Below, one piece after another: positions 1 to 9,586 of a stretch of 64,000 nucleotides of DNA; the stretch's first letter is position 1, and every line of letters starts with the position of its first letter. The DNA is from Dipteris shenzhenensis (lineage: Eukaryota > Polypodiophyta > Polypodiopsida > Gleicheniales). Made by a program: the position numbers and the translations under genes. The stretch lies in NCBI GenBank assembly GCA_047967505.1, contig CM106538.1; one strand, given 5' to 3'. The notes under the pieces are model-generated. The model worked only from the letters and a program-made list of their open reading frames with translations. It made no database searches and was not told where the DNA came from.

Positions 1-1405
1 CTTTTGCTGCTGTAGGTTTCTTTCCAATTTAGGCAAGTTCCCAAATCCTAAGCCAAAGAAGTAAATCTATCAAAAATCTTTAAGTTAGATGATTCTATAG
101 CACTCTATTACAACACAAACCAATATAAGTTAGTTGATTCTATAGCACTCTTGAATAATTAAAGGAATTCAAAATCTCCAATTATTTAAGGACATACACA
201 ATGAGCAAGTTACGCGAATTGAGGACCACACAAGGAGACTGTGGAGAGAGATTGATCTCATCCATCCCACATCGTCAAGGGAGAAAATATCATGGCTGGG
301 GTAGTGGCCATGATTAGCTCTAAAGTGGGAATGAAGTTGACATGGCTGGATAATGGCCATGATTAGCACTCAAGTGGAGGTGCCATTAGAAATCTCCTTT
401 AAGGGAGTAGAGCTTTTTTGGAAAACCCATGGAGAGGATCCTGCGATTGAGCTTTTTTTGGAAAACCCATTGAGAGGATCACGCCAAAGACTAGGCTGGA
501 ATTTGTGGACATGATTAGCACTCAAGTTGGGTTGCCTCAAAACATCTAGATGAAAAAAAAACTTAAAGGATTCCAAAAGAATAAGCAAAAATAAATCCTT
601 GAAGCTTCTACTAATGTTGCTGCCAAAATGGCCTAGTACTCTTCTTCACCCTCGTCTAATATATACATAGAGTTACCAATTTCATTGAGCAATCAGACAT
701 AAGCATGGAATAGCTCTTCAATCATTTTTAACATCTACATACAATTTAGCCTTACCAATTTCCTTGCATCTACATACAATTTAAGGCTTGCCAATTTCAT
801 TGGGCAATTGGGCAAATCTTACATTCTTAACCTTATCTTTGACTACACTCGCATCATGAGGTCCCTCTTAAAGCTCAAGCTACAATCAATTCTGCTTTAT
901 GGTTTATCCGCCATCTTGTGGCTACTCCAAAATGCATGCTATATTAGATACATCTTTCCTTCTTACTTACATTGATCAGAACCGTCAACTACAGAATTAT
1001 GTGGTGTTTACTCAACATGGGACGCAAAGGCGAAGACAGGTATATATAGGGAATTTCTATCAATACATCATTATGAGTTGCCTTTTCTAAAAAGCTTTCT
1101 TAGCCATTTCTTCCATTCTTGTGTGACATTTGTCAAGTTTTAAATTTTGTACTAAAGGCTGAAGAAGGGTCATGAGTAATGAGTTAATCAAATTTGCGAT
1201 AGAGCGATATAACCAGCAGCACAGTGGAGTTTTTAACACTTGGACACTTGTGATTTGTAGCTAAGCTCTCAAATAGCCCAGTCGAGCTTTCCGTTGAGAA
1301 ACTTTGGGCAGGGTTTACAGTCTTAGAATCAATACAATAAACAGCACTCCCAATCACAACGAGATCCCCAAGACCCTTTTCCCAAAAGGAATAGCTGGAA
1401 AAACC
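1..1405. other. 3' flank of PAS2, no gene recognised
   Basis: Downstream of the PAS2 stop codon (the gene is on the minus strand). Only short frames without recognisable domains are present. It contains a short tandem duplication near 409-480 and a second imperfect one near 730-800. Confidence 0.6.
409..480. repeat. Short tandem duplication, period about 40 bp
   Basis: A unit of about 32 bp containing the string GGAAAACCCAT and ending GAGAGGATC occurs at 409-440 and again at 449-480. There is one substitution and one extra T in the T-run. It looks like a simple local duplication. Confidence 0.7.
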
Positions 1406-2993
1406 TTAATCGCTTTTCTTTGCTTTTGCCAAAGCTTTGCTCCTTTGTGCAATCATGTACGTATACATGTAAGGGCTTCCTGTAAGAAACAGCAATTAAT
1501 ACTTTCCCTGTAAAAAATTGAAATGCTCACACAAGACAGGAATAATGGGGGAACAGTCTGTAGCACATACCAGGGATGTATGCAGCCAGAGTAGCAAGGC
1601 TAGCAAAGTAGTTATCAAAGGCGAAGTTCAATTTGTTTGGCATTCTCAGACAGTACTTATCCGATACCTGGTTGAATTATGAAATGGTCCAAACATAGTA
1701 TTATATCTTCTAGATTGAGAACACTCAGAGACGAGATTAAGTCCCAAAGGGGATAATAAAATGGTAGTATAAAGGACGAGAAGCTCACTTGAACGTAGGG
1801 AAGAGCAAGATATATAAGACCAACTTCGCTTGTTATGCCAGTTGGGTACAAGATGTAGAAGGTACTATATCTACAAAAACACAATGCCAGCTTACTTACA
1901 CGAGATGACTTCAAAACGAGACAAAAATGAAAACATTTACATCAAGATGATGCAACCCCTAAAACGGTAGATCACTCTTGCACTAATACAATCATATCAC
2001 CTTAGCCAGAGCAGCCACGAAGGAGCGATTCCAAAAGCTTCTCTCATGCCAAAAAAAGAATACCGAATCAACTACGCACATCAGCAAACAAATGCGCTCT
2101 CAGTGTTTGGACGAGTGCTAAAAGAAGCTATCTTGGATTACTTACAAGGGGCATACAGAAAAGTAGGCGAATTTAAATTGCGTAAAAAACTGGAAACGAA
2201 AAGGCACCAAACCTCCGTAATCGACCAACTCAAGACGAGCGATGTCACCAGCGGATGAGTTCGGGTCTGTTTCGAAAACAAATGCAGCGCGTTAAGAGAC
2301 GCGCGCATTTGTCACCTAGTAAAAAGTGTCCTTTCAAACAAAATACCTCTGGGAAGCTCCATAAGACAGCCCAGGTGACATAAAGACGAGATCCGATTTG
2401 GGGTAAAGTAGCGGACACTGGAGATCTCACGATACCTGAAATCAAGGAATCGCACAAATGCAGAGTGTTGAATATTGACCAAACAGTATGTATGGTTACT
2501 CACAATGAAGAAGGAAGACCTGAGAAGAATAACTTACCCAAAAGGCCATTAAGAATCTGCGCACCCACAATTTTGCGGACACAGCAAGAAACCCAATACG
2601 CGTTAGAGTAGTCACTGCGCACACTTTTTCGCTGAAGAATCTCCGGAGGCAACATGCAAGCAGAACGAAAAGGGACTCAAATCCGAGAGAGCCAAACACG
2701 AACCTCCAAGACAGCTGCGGTCTGCGAGAACTGCAAGGGCTTTTCAACAGCATCGTAAACGGCAGCGTAGCCGGAAGTCCACAAAGTCTGGAGGGCATAG
2801 AAGAGCACCTGAAACCTGGGGCAAGAAGAGAGAAGCATGTGGGCAAGGAAAGGAGGCAAAAGATGGAAATGGGAGGGAAGAAGAGATGGGCAAGGAAGGG
2901 AAGCAAAAATTGGGGAGCGTACCATCCAAAGAAGACAATCCAGTTGTAGAGGGAGAGGTAGAGGCGTTTGAGGGAGGAGAGGGCGGCGGCCAT
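1406..2993 (-). CDS. PAS2: Very-long-chain 3-hydroxyacyl-CoA dehydratase, PASTICCINO2/HACD type
   Basis: Third-step enzyme of the ER fatty-acid elongase: it dehydrates 3-hydroxyacyl-CoA to trans-2-enoyl-CoA during very-long-chain fatty acid synthesis. Nine coding exons join in frame (minus strand): 2923-2993, 2704-2815, 2538-2556, 2347-2435, 2213-2266, 2001-2071, 1789-1870, 1571-1667 and 1406-1479. All introns are GT-AG. The total is 669 nt, or 222 aa, the normal length for plant PAS2. Recognisable segments are MAAALSSLKRLYLSLYNW at the N-terminus, VEKPLQFSQTAAVLE, VRSPVSATLPQIGSRLYVTW, RYSFFGMREAFG and YSTFYILYPTGITSEVGL. The last carries the family's catalytic Tyr and Glu. The C-terminus is Lys-rich (SKALAKAKKSD), as expected of a multi-pass ER protein. 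The start is the first Met matching the family N-terminus. No frame damage is seen, so it is probably functional. Confidence 0.96.
2538..2556 (-). other. PAS2: 19-nt microexon of PAS2
   Basis: Minus-strand exon ATTCTTAATGGCCTTTTGG, flanked by a CAG acceptor and a consensus GTAAGT donor. It supplies ILNGLLG (the last codon completed by the next exon). This fills exactly the gap between AAVLE and IVRSPVS in the conserved PAS2 protein and keeps the reading frame. It is too short for most gene finders and would be missed without protein homology. Confidence 0.9.
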
Positions 2994-2999
2994 GGAAGC

Positions 3000-3243
3000 T
3001 TAATGTGAAGCTCGAGCTCAAGATCAAAGCTCAAAGCTCAAGCCCAAGAAGAAGAAGAAGAAGAAGAAGAAGAAGAAGACGCAGCTGCTCAAGCTCAAGC
3101 TCTAAGCTCAAGCCCAAGAAGAAGAAGAGACGTTCAAGCTCAAAGCTCAAACTCAAGCTCAAAACTTTAGCCCTCAAGAAGAACAAGAAGAAGAAGTAGA
3201 AGAGAAGAGGAGGAAGTGTAGTTTGGCAGTTGAGAGAGTACAT
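3000..3243 (-). promoter_or_regulatory. CTT-rich probable 5' leader/core promoter of PAS2
   Basis: Immediately upstream of the PAS2 ATG (2993) the minus strand reads as a pyrimidine tract with (CTT)n runs. Repeated GAGCTTGAGCTTT words are interspersed. CTT/CT tracts are common in plant 5' leaders. If transcription starts upstream of about 3243, the leader contains an upstream frame of 70 codons (3243-3031) and two further ATGs (3034 and 3027) in frames overlapping the main start. The transcription start itself cannot be seen. Confidence 0.5.
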
Positions 3244-3249
3244 TGTTGT

Positions 3250-4150
3250 AGTTGAAGTTATTAATTAGAACCTTTGCTCCCGCATTCAAGGCACCTCACT
3301 CTCCATTCCTGCAAATCTTTCCCATCATCAAGGAAGGCTCTTTTTGGTAGATAGATTGGCATTTCCGCTTCACACCTTTGCCTATCGGAATGTTTCGCAA
3401 TCAACCCGAGACACATGCCTCTGCCTCCAGTGCTCTTACAGGCACTTGGTTGAGGGACTCATCGTGGTAGCTTTTCACTGGGGGTTTCCTTGCCTGCCCT
3501 TACCTTTGTGCAATTGTTGCAAGGGTCAAGCCAAGTTTAGCTTTGTGCAGTCCAATTGCCAGGGTCAAGCCACGTTTAGCGCCATCCGTTTGCTGCCAAA
3601 TGGGCTTGCAAAAGCTCTCATGTGGCCAGGGTGAGAGCACCATATCCAGCTAAAGTAGTCGGGCATTCGCCTACCTCGGCTCGCTACCTTCATTCAATTC
3701 TCTCGAGAAGCCCCCTCAATAGGCCCACAAGTGGTAGGATGAAAAAATAGTCATTGCAGAAACATGCTCAATAAAAACAAGGTGGCGAGACCAATGTGGC
3801 CCTGCTTGAATGAGGGGGAGGAAATAAGAGTGTTTCAAAACCAAATATGGTAAATCATTTTTATGCAAATTTAAATTTGGAAATACAGGTGCAAGAAATA
3901 TTAAGCTTTCTAGGCCCAATTGTTTTCTTAATGGGAATAGTGGATGCAAGAGATATTAATCTTGGAAATCGTAATGCTTTAATAATAGGAACAAGGAGTT
4001 TGTCTTTTGGTGCTTGTTTTCTTTTAATGTGCAACATGACATTGTGATTCGGGAAGCTAACTTGTGTTATATATATGGAAGGTAAATGTGCCCCATGTTT
4101 TGTCTTAATTAACATACTGGAGAATTCTCGAGGCGACTTCAAAGTGCAAG
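3250..4150. other. Intergenic, no gene recognised
   Basis: No conserved domain seen in any frame. A weak direct duplication lies around 3510-3590 (two copies of a CAAGGGTCAAGCCA-like word followed by GTTTAGC). Confidence 0.5.
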
Positions 4151-4189
4151 CAAGCCCCTATATGCTAGCTCAGCCACTAAGAGTGAAGC

Positions 4190-4577
4190 TATGTTATGTA
4201 ATATCGGTTTTTATGTTCTCCCCACAAAAGTGACCGATGAGCAGATGATATTGGGAAGGACCCAGTGCTATGCCATGAATTGCCAAATCGACTGGAGGGC
4301 TAGAACAGCATATGTCACGAATGGGGGGAGGACTGCAGTAATTTCACTTTGCGAACTTCATCCCACTCCCCCCATAGTTCGACCACCTGCCAAAGGCAAG
4401 GAAGTTCTAAATGACTGCAATTCTAAGGCCCAAGCTACCTCCAGCACTCTTGATTCCAACCCTCAGAAGGAAGTTCGATCTTGGATAGTACAAAGTCCTA
4501 ACCATAGTGGCGGCAGAGTAGCACTGCAAGTTACTCTGCCACCCCTACCGCCCACCCAGAAATGTCATGAACATTAG
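4190..4577 (+). pseudogene. Retropepsin-like fragment of a decayed LTR retrotransposon
   Basis: A 128-codon frame includes GFYVLPTK, then MILGRTQCYAMNCQIDWRAR. The pattern ILGR followed by an M-x-C-x-x-DW block is typical of the C-terminal half of Ty3/gypsy aspartic proteases (usually ILGRPW...C..DW). The catalytic DTG/DSG part is not visible upstream, and the frame then runs into a low-complexity Pro/Ser tail. I read it as a relic of pol, not a host gene. The family call rests on this single motif. Confidence 0.45.
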
Positions 4578-4599
4578 GTGCAAGAAGCTATTCTCTATG

Positions 4600-5740
4600 C
4601 TCTGCCACTTCAACGGTAATCAACGGCCCGAAAAGATCAAAGTAGGCGAGGGGTCTCACTCCTTGGCCGACACCACCATGGAAAACCCCATCTAAGAGAA
4701 GAACACAACGCCACCAATCGTCGCCTCGATTTCCAAGCCCAAATCCGCCACGCCAAGCACAGCAGCCCCACAAGCATTGGGTCTCCACAAAGCTCTTGGA
4801 AACCTAGGGCTATTACAAAGGCAAGCAGGCTGCTTGGGTCCATAAGTTTCTTACGGCACCAAACACGTGATCCCAACTCGCAGGGGTTTAGAATGTAATA
4901 ACACAAGAACTTGTGTCAACATTGGATGCAATACCACAAGAACCTACCCTCGAGCCCATTGTGATGAACAAACCCCCAAGCCCTAGGTGTGTCGTGATAC
5001 CACGAATAGTGCAACTCAATGAGACGATCGCCTAAGCGTTAACAACCTCACAAGGTGGATCAAGGGTTGGGCTAGTGCCTATTTCGACAAAGAGATCCTC
5101 TTCTACAACTTCTTCTTCAATCCCGAGAACATTTTTAGGCATATGAATACTGGCATGGGCATGACTCGATGCATCCACAGTTTGCCTAGTCACAACTTGT
5201 CTTGAAGATTGTGGACGAGCATTTCTAATTTTAGGCATTTCTGATTGTGCATTCGTAGTCGCAACACATGCCCTATTTCTGCTCAAATCATTGCCATCTC
5301 GTCTCCCCCTTCTCTCCATACCTAAGGCCCTTAGCTAAAGAGTCAAGACTGCTCACTAACAATCGCATTCATTGGCACTCATGATCGTGGTCCACAAGGT
5401 CCCCAAAACGCAAGCAATCAAAGTATATACCACCCTCAAGAACACACAACAAACACTCACATCCACTAGCCCTCATGTTCGTGGTCTACAATTTCCCCAA
5501 GACGCAAGGAATCGGAGGAGCAAACCACACCCACAGGTAGTAATGAATGCTAACTCAATCTCAATCTCCCCCAGTTAGCCTTACAACTATTCAGATCCAA
5601 ATCGTGGTTCACTTTCTTTCCCAACTTACCAAAGGGTTTATTGGGATATGAACCACAACCGGATCAAATTACAAGCCTCTATCGCCATTTCCACCAATAT
5701 AGCCTCAGGCCACGTGGGAAACTAGGAATTTACAACCCAC
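4600..5740. other. Unassigned decayed sequence
   Basis: Short frames only and nothing recognised. The word ACCACAAGAACC recurs here (about 4930) and again near 7170-7210, so this may be old repeat DNA. Confidence 0.4.
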
Positions 5741-5747
5741 ATCACCA

Positions 5748-5941
5748 CCAATACACAAGACACTACCGACAGTAGTACTCACATTACCAGCGGTAATGTT
5801 AATTATTCTGGAGGCGTATATTACCGCCGATATGTACACTGTCAGGATAATGATTATTACCACCGATATGTACACTATCAGGATAATGATTATTACCACC
5901 GATAATGTGAGTACTACCCCCAGTAGTGTCTTGTGTATCGG
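5748..5941. mobile_element. Foldback/MITE-like element with long terminal inverted repeats
   Basis: The left arm (about 5748-5789) and the reverse complement of the right arm (about 5901-5941) match over about 40 bp with few differences; both include ATACACAAGACACTAC and AGTACTCACATTA. The core holds a 36-bp tandem unit, at 5820-5855 and 5856-5891, with a third partial copy running into the right arm. A small perfect hairpin CATTACC-AGC-GGTAATG lies next to the left arm. No coding capacity. Target duplications were not identified. Confidence 0.6.
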
Positions 5942-6069
5942 CAGTACTTTTATCTAGTTTCTCGATGATCTTTTTCGGTAGAAAAACGTGATCACATTGT
6001 GTTCACGCTACTTGGAATAGTAATTAACAAACGCTAATAACCCATTAATGCAAACGTGAAAACGTGAAT

Positions 6070-6400
6070 GTAATCCTTGATTGTAATGCTTGGGGCATAG
6101 AATCCTCTAGAGGCTATGATGCTTGCCATGTAGGTCGAATCTCTACTTCCGCTTGTGGACTCTATTGTGATGCTTTGGGCATAGAACCCTCTAAAGGTTG
6201 TGATGCTTTGGGCATAGATTGAATCTCTACTACAGCTCGTTGACTCTATTGTGCTGCTTTGGGCGTACACTCCTCGGGCATAGATTGAATCTCTACTTCC
6301 ACTCGTGGACGTGGTTGTGATGCTTTGGGAGTGGTCTCCTTTAAAGGTTGTGATGCTTTGGGAGTATATTGAATCTCTACTTCCTCTCGAGCCTTTGATG
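6070..6400. repeat. Degenerate tandem repeat (TTGTGATGCTTTGGG unit)
   Basis: Four to six imperfect copies of a unit containing TTGTGATGCTTTGGG and TGAATCTCTACTTCC. Spacing alternates between roughly 40 and 100 bp. On the minus strand the array reads as a repeating peptide (words YAQSIT and ESTSGSRDS). It is more likely a minisatellite than a gene. Confidence 0.65.
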
Positions 6401-7980
6401 CAGATTTGGGTGTCTCGTTTACTTGAATTGGATATTGCGAAATTACGTACTAAATGGTATGAGCCAAATTTCTATAGTCTTGCATCGGAATACGTTGACA
6501 TTGAGGATTATAAGCCCTTCAAATCAAATATTTCTTTGAGGAGCAACTTACACCTGTAGCACAGTACTCTCCACCCACAGCTATTTGCATCATTTGGCCC
6601 TACAACCTCACATCTTCATAAGTCCATTGCTTCTTGCAAGTCACCATCAAACTTTGTGACTTGTTTGATCGCACTTATTAACTTTGCTATAGACTTGTGC
6701 ATCATAGCATACAATGGAATGATTATGTGCATTAAGAGTACACTTATGCTAAATGTTTCCTGCATGGCCAATTAAGAATCTTGATTATTTGACTACATCT
6801 TACCTTTGGCAAAAGTAAATATAAGGTTGTGGTGTCACTTAATCCTCATAATATGGCATAATGATAACTCGTGCATCGTCCATATTGAGAGATTACAACG
6901 AAGTACAAAAATCTTCTATGGACTTGTACATGTACAAAGTAGGGAATATATGATATATAGACACTTCCCCAAGACTGTAGGAAACCAAGATATAATTATA
7001 CTGCACCAAAAGATAAACGAATATTAGGTCATTAGATTTAATCAAAATATAAATACTAAGCCAAGACAAAGTAAGCCCGTGTGCGTGCCATCAAAGGACG
7101 TCTTACCCACGACAACACCCGCGGTGCTACCCGAACATGAACCACCTATTACAACAAGGGTCGCGGTACCACAAGAACCTATTTCCACATCGGTTGCAAC
7201 CACACAAGAACCCGCATACCCTACCTCAAAAGAGCTCCATCTGAAGTAGCACCACTGTGCCAACACATCCCTGACAACTAGGATGGGACACAAACTTGAC
7301 TCATGCTCCACTTGGCTAAAGACTTGCTATGTGGCTGCGCGACATTCGTCTCCACTGCATCCCACATAAGCATTAAGTCCAGGTCTAAGTGAGTCTGTAT
7401 GGTAGGCATATCACCACCATGCACCAACAGCTCCCAAGTCCTTAGTATGCCAATGCACCCACTCACATTCACGGTCAGCAATAGGTGAATACGATCAGTA
7501 CATCTCTTGTGCATTATCTTCATGATTTGCATTCTTGCACGCTGACCTCACAAGTCCACACGACACCTAGTCCGTTCACCTCACGTTTCCCTTCGTGCGA
7601 CATCCTTGACATCCACATTGTTCATCTTTCCTTTTTTTCCTTTTTTCCTTTTTTCCTTGTTCATCTTTCCCCCCTCCCTCCCCCTATTCTTCCCTTCTCA
7701 CACCCCCCTTTTTTTCTGTGTTCTTTGTTCTTTTTCTTTCTTCTCTCTCAAATTTTGACAATTGCTATCCCCAGGGCTGTTACCTTTCTGTTATCCCCAC
7801 GTCCGTTGACTTTCGCTTATCCTGTCGGCCGTTGCCTTCCTCCCATCCCCACGGCTCGTCGCCCTAGCTTCTCGTTCCCGGTAACCCACTGATTGTGGTC
7901 ATAGTTCCCATCCCACCTACCATCGCCATAACTCCCATCTCCTGGAGCCGTTGCCTTACACCATCCCCCTGGCCGTAGGG
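6401..7980. other. Unassigned; pyrimidine-rich tract at its right end
   Basis: No domain recognised. From about 7610 to 7770 the plus strand is almost pure C/T (repeats of TTTTCC and CCTCCC). It leads into element A with a TATAAAAG box near 7991. Confidence 0.4.
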
Positions 7981-8178
7981 ATACCAAAATCTATAAAAGG
8001 ACCCCCTATCCCCCCGAACAGTCGCCATAGCAAAAATAGTGAAACTTTGCTAAATTTCTGCCAGACTTCCCCCAACTCTCTGCCCTCTTCCAGCCTGCAT
8101 TTCAGCCCCCAGTTAAAGTTCTCATCCTCCTCCTCTTCCACTGACTTTCTTATCACACAACTGCCCTCCTTCTTTCCC

Positions 8179-9490
8179 ATGGATCTGGAAAATGAGTCCT
8201 TTGAGTTCGAGACGGAGCTCAGTCTCCACCCCCCAATTCCACAAGCCACCGGCCCCTCTGAATCTCAAAGTACGCCCTCAAGGACCATCCATATGCCCTC
8301 CGACATCCCAGCAAATAACTTACAAGCAGAGGAAGAGATCTCGACACAGTGGGCCACTCAAGATGCGCCTACAGCAACTGGCACTACTCCCTCCAAGTTA
8401 TCCAGAAAGCGCACCCCCGCCCCCACACAAGGGGAATACAAGATTGTGCGGTCTTAGACGCACTCACCGCTTGGAGAGGCTTGGTTCCAGCAACTCAAAA
8501 GATGTGCCATCCATTCCCACTACGCATACGAGGGACACCACTACACCCTCCATTACCACAATGCAGTGGCATAATAAGCACTCAAAGAGCTAGAGGTTAA
8601 GGCATCTCTCGCATTTACAGGTCTTGGATCTGTGGCAAACCGCCTCCCCTATCACCTGGACATGAGGCTATTAGGAGAATTCCTCCAGGGCTACAACTCC
8701 AACACTAAGGTTGGCATCTTGCGTAATGCGACAGGCACTCCCCACTTTTACCACTTGAACGTGGATATGATTCGAGCAGCCTTCGGCCTCCCAGTCATTG
8801 TCGACAAATACGCTCACAAGAAAAAGATGCTCAAGGCCCTAAGCGAAATCTCCCAATCTGATCACAAAAAGAGCAAGGGGTGCATCCATTTTTTAGAGAT
8901 CATCATCCCAGAGTTGGAAAAGTCAGCACGCGCTCTCAGTGGTTGACCCAAGTCAAACATACGGATCACCACCAATCAATTGTAACCAACATCCTCACAA
9001 GACTAGCAACCCCCCAGGTCACCAACTAGGTGGACAATTTTTGCAACCAGATGCAAGAGGACCTCAAAACACACAGCAAAGTCCTCGGCAACCCTATGTT
9101 GTACATGCCAGTCCTCTATTATATGCTATAGCAACAACCACCAATAGGCTATGGCTTGCTCGCAAAGCTGCCATAGGACCAATGCCATCCGATCAAGAGG
9201 TGATAGTGGCTACACCGAAGAGATCAAGAACAAAGCCAAGTGCGACCCCTGCCACTCGCCTCGCTCAGCCACCCCTCCACAGTCAGCTGCTCGCCCCCAG
9301 TACAAAGACCGACAAGTTCAAGCATTCCTACGTAGGTAGCACTGAATGGGTCACTCTGATCCATGCTCCAAGGGCAACGCTGTACCCCAGAACCCCATCC
9401 ACATCGATGATCTCCCTGGGAACGACACAATCCACATTGGCCTCCACCCCGAAGCCCAAGATACTCAGGCCACCCCCTCTACGGCCATAG
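8179..9490 (+). pseudogene. Element A coding relic, N-terminal half
   Basis: Begins at ATG 8179 (MDLENESFEFETE), with a stop at 8455-8457. The frame resumes with the conserved block at about 8632-8946 (LGEFLQGYN, TGTPHFYHLNVD, AAFGLP). It then shifts frame into a Pro/Thr/Gln-rich stretch ending at about 9490. The block at 8641-8810 aligns with element B around 42100-42260. Function unknown. Confidence 0.55.
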
Positions 9491-9586
9491 CTACTACCGC
9501 CCATGCTTAGGAGACCACCTCAACGAGCAGTTATAGCAATACGTAAACTTAGTAGCTCTCCTGCATCGATCAGATGGAGCTGCAGC

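Noticed and set aside
2496-3034. Three overlapping long minus-strand frames as separate proteins
   Set aside because: They are PAS2 exons 1 and 2 read through introns; only the spliced parts match the family.
3005-3199. Lys/Ser-rich basic frame on the plus strand
   Set aside because: Antisense of the CTT-rich PAS2 leader, with no independent support.
5748-5941. CRISPR-like repeat array
   Set aside because: Repeats are contiguous without spacers, the arms are inverted, and the window is from a plant nucleus.
7985-8005. TATAAAAG box as promoter of a functional gene
   Set aside because: The downstream coding relic has many stops; it is kept only as part of element A.
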